NCBI RefSeq assembly: GCF_018141445.1
Contig: NZ_CP058649.1
Location: forward strand, 1,321,001 to 1,385,000
From: Vallitalea pronyensis
GTDB taxonomy: Bacteria > Bacillota > Clostridia > Lachnospirales > Vallitaleaceae
Direction of reading: 5' to 3'
Length of the DNA: 64,000 nucleotides
The first letter of the stretch is position 1. The number at the start of each line of letters is the position of its first letter. The notes beneath the pieces are model-generated. The model was not told the origin of the DNA. It saw only the letters and a list, made by a program, of their open reading frames with translations, and ran no database searches. Below are positions 62,740 to 64,000 of this stretch, piece after piece. The translations under genes and the position numbers were made by a program.

Positions 62740-63897
62740 ATGAGTAATAAATCAAAAATAACCGTAAAAACATTAGAAGAAAAAAATCATAGTAGATTTT
62801 ATTTTACAGTAGACCTCATGGATGTAGTGGACGACCATGCTATTGAAAAGATATATAAAAATCTGTGTCAAGTTATCAATAAAAATGGACTCAAAATAGT
62901 GTATGAAAAATGTTTTGGTAATATTGAATTTAAAGAGAAATGGATGAATTTGCGTAATAAGACATTGGCAGTATATGAAATTGACATGGCACCTCTACTT
63001 TATGTAGAGGGAGCATCCGTTCATAATGCGCCAATGTCTGGTATTCAGATCTATGCGATATCGGATCATGCCAAGATGACACTTCATTACATCCATAATG
63101 GAGAGGGCCATCTAATAGGTACTGAGATGGCTAGTGATGATATGAGGATTTTGCATCTACTTGAAAATACAGGATTTGAAGGAGATAAAGAAAGTGAGTA
63201 CAAAAATATACTTGAAAGCTTTGAAACCACCATCTTAAAACATCATTTTGCATGTACAGATATCGTTAGGACATGGATATACCTCTACGATATTAATAGC
63301 TATTACGAAATATTTAATAAAGCAAGAAGAGATTTTTTTACAAAAGTAGGCATTAACTATTCAGCTGATTCCAATAACCTACCTGCCAGCACATGTATAG
63401 AAGGATTTGGACAAAATCAAGAAAGTTGTATGCACGTCTATTGTATTGATAAACGTCATTCCCATGTGAGCATTAATAGGGTATACAACACCTATCAGAA
63501 TGAGGCTTCAGGTGATGATTATATCTTTAAATCAACTTTTTCAAGGGGGATGGTTATAACCTATGATGATCTTGTAGAACTACAGATTTCAGGTACTGCC
63601 AGTATTAATCAACACGGTGATACAATATATAGGAATAACCCATATAAGCAAATAACATATACCATAGAAAATATTGAGAATATATTAGAAAGTGTTAAGA
63701 TGAATTTCTCTGATCTATGTCATGTGACATGTTTTTTCAAAGACCAACGATACTATGCTATGTATAAAAGTATAATAGAAGAAAAGAACATTGACAACTT
63801 ACCTTGTACTTGTGTAGTAGGTCATGTTTGTCGGGAAGACTTGTTATTTGAATTTGATGGTATAGCAGTAAAAAAAGTAAGATGTAAGGATAAATAA
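62740..63897 (+). CDS. Chorismatase-like protein (FkbO/Hyg5/XanB2 family)
   Basis: This 385-residue protein resembles chorismatases, which have a RidA-like fold. Visible family-like segments are VRTWIYLYDINSYYEIFNKARRDFF, the LPASTCIEGF substrate-site segment, LQISGTASINQHGDTIYRNNPYKQI and VKMNFSDLCHVTCFFKDQRYY. Members cleave pyruvate from chorismate to give 3-hydroxybenzoate, 4-hydroxybenzoate or 3,4-dihydroxycyclohexadiene-carboxylate; I cannot tell which. A DAHP synthase gene at the front of the cluster fits this use. It is somewhat longer than FkbO. AGGAGGAAAT precedes ATG 62740. Recognition is by eye and a search is needed to confirm it. Confidence 0.72.
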   Translation: MSNKSKITVKTLEEKNHSRFYFTVDLMDVVDDHAIEKIYKNLCQVINKNGLKIVYEKCFGNIEFKEKWMNLRNKTLAVYEIDMAPLLYVEGASVHNAPMSGIQIYAISDHAKMTLHYIHNGEGHLIGTEMASDDMRILHLLENTGFEGDKESEYKNILESFETTILKHHFACTDIVRTWIYLYDINSYYEIFNKARRDFFTKVGINYSADSNNLPASTCIEGFGQNQESCMHVYCIDKRHSHVSINRVYNTYQNEASGDDYIFKSTFSRGMVITYDDLVELQISGTASINQHGDTIYRNNPYKQITYTIENIENILESVKMNFSDLCHVTCFFKDQRYYAMYKSIIEEKNIDNLPCTCVVGHVCREDLLFEFDGIAVKKVRCKDK

Positions 63898-63923
63898 AGC
63901 GAGCTGCATAGATAGGAGGAAAT

Positions 63924-64000
63924 ATGCGTAAATACAGAGGAGTGGTTTTTTTAGGAAAATGCAACCTGAATTGTTGGTATTGTGATAAACCCCATTATAC
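63924..64000 (+). CDS. Radical SAM protein, cut by the right window edge
   Basis: Only the first 25 residues are present. They include VVFLGKCNLNCWYCDKPHY with C-x3-C-x2-C and a following aromatic/Asp pattern, the site that binds the 4Fe-4S cluster and S-adenosylmethionine. ATAGGAGGAAAT gives a strong ribosome site 5-6 bases before the ATG. The gene continues the operon (26 bases after the chorismatase-like stop). The CNLNCWYCD form is common among peptide-modifying and activating radical SAM enzymes, but the reaction cannot be known from this fragment. Confidence 0.85.
   Translation, partial: MRKYRGVVFLGKCNLNCWYCDKPHY

Noticed and set aside
1..64000. CRISPR arrays, insertion sequences, tRNA or rRNA genes
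   Set aside because: No regularly spaced repeats, transposase genes with terminal repeats, tRNA cloverleaf motifs or rRNA segments were seen on either strand by eye.

Overview
The window looks like part of a low-GC, Gram-positive anaerobe of the class Clostridia. Ribosome binding sites are strong (AGGAGG type), and TTG and GTG starts are used. The oxygen-independent cobalamin pathway (CbiD, CbiG, CbiL, CbiF), radical SAM enzymes and U32-family proteins all suit an anaerobic life. I cannot name the species from sequence alone. No rRNA, tRNA, insertion sequence or CRISPR array was recognised.

Region 1 (about 1-13000) starts with the end of an ABC-2 permease. A FecBCD-type ABC importer (lipoprotein, permease, ATPase) follows. 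A tightly packed corrin-ring operon comes next: cbiA, cbiC, cbiL, a nitrilase-family gene, cbiD, cbiE, cbiT, cbiF, cbiG, cbiH, cbiJ. Many of these genes overlap by a few bases. The chelatase, cbiP, cbiB and the nucleotide-loop genes are not in the window.

Region 2 (about 13000-35600) is a mosaic of short transcription units: an AraC/GyrI-type regulator, a permease split into two half-genes, an orphan histidine kinase next to a two-gene ABC transporter, a TetR regulator with an alpha/beta hydrolase, EcsC, two M23 cell-wall peptidases, a MarR regulator, an HTH-Fic protein, several orphans, and three related C39/BtrH-like proteins of a kind I associate with peptide-synthetase loci. Several promoters here carry clear dyad operators. 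The MarR gene appears to be transcribed without a leader.

Region 3 (about 35700-42000) holds pantothenate and CoA genes (coaBC, a PanG-like reductase, panB, panC, panD), an Asp/Glu racemase and uppP.

Region 4 (42304 to the right edge) is a biosynthetic gene cluster read in one direction for at least 21.7 kb with no terminator seen. It begins with a LoaP-type NusG paralogue, which fits control by processive antitermination. The cluster contains a DAHP synthase; a serine peptidase fused to an ABC exporter; an NRPS of order C-A-T-E whose A-domain code reads as Asn; two U32-family proteins flanking a free-standing condensation protein; a second NRPS whose adenylation domain is interrupted by a cobalamin-binding radical SAM insertion; a carbamoyltransferase; a beta-propeller protein; an acyl carrier protein; a chorismatase-like protein; and the start of another radical SAM gene.

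My reading is that the cluster makes a peptide on an N-acyl-D-Asn prodrug leader, which the peptidase-exporter removes (the logic of colibactin, xenocoumacin and zwittermicin). Chorismate supply and a chorismatase may add an aromatic or cyclohexadiene unit. The peptide may be modified by B12-radical SAM chemistry, oxygen-independent hydroxylation and O-carbamoylation. The embedded B12-radical SAM domain and the paired U32 proteins are the most novel elements. The domain calls come from visible motifs; the product and the roles of the tailoring enzymes are inference.
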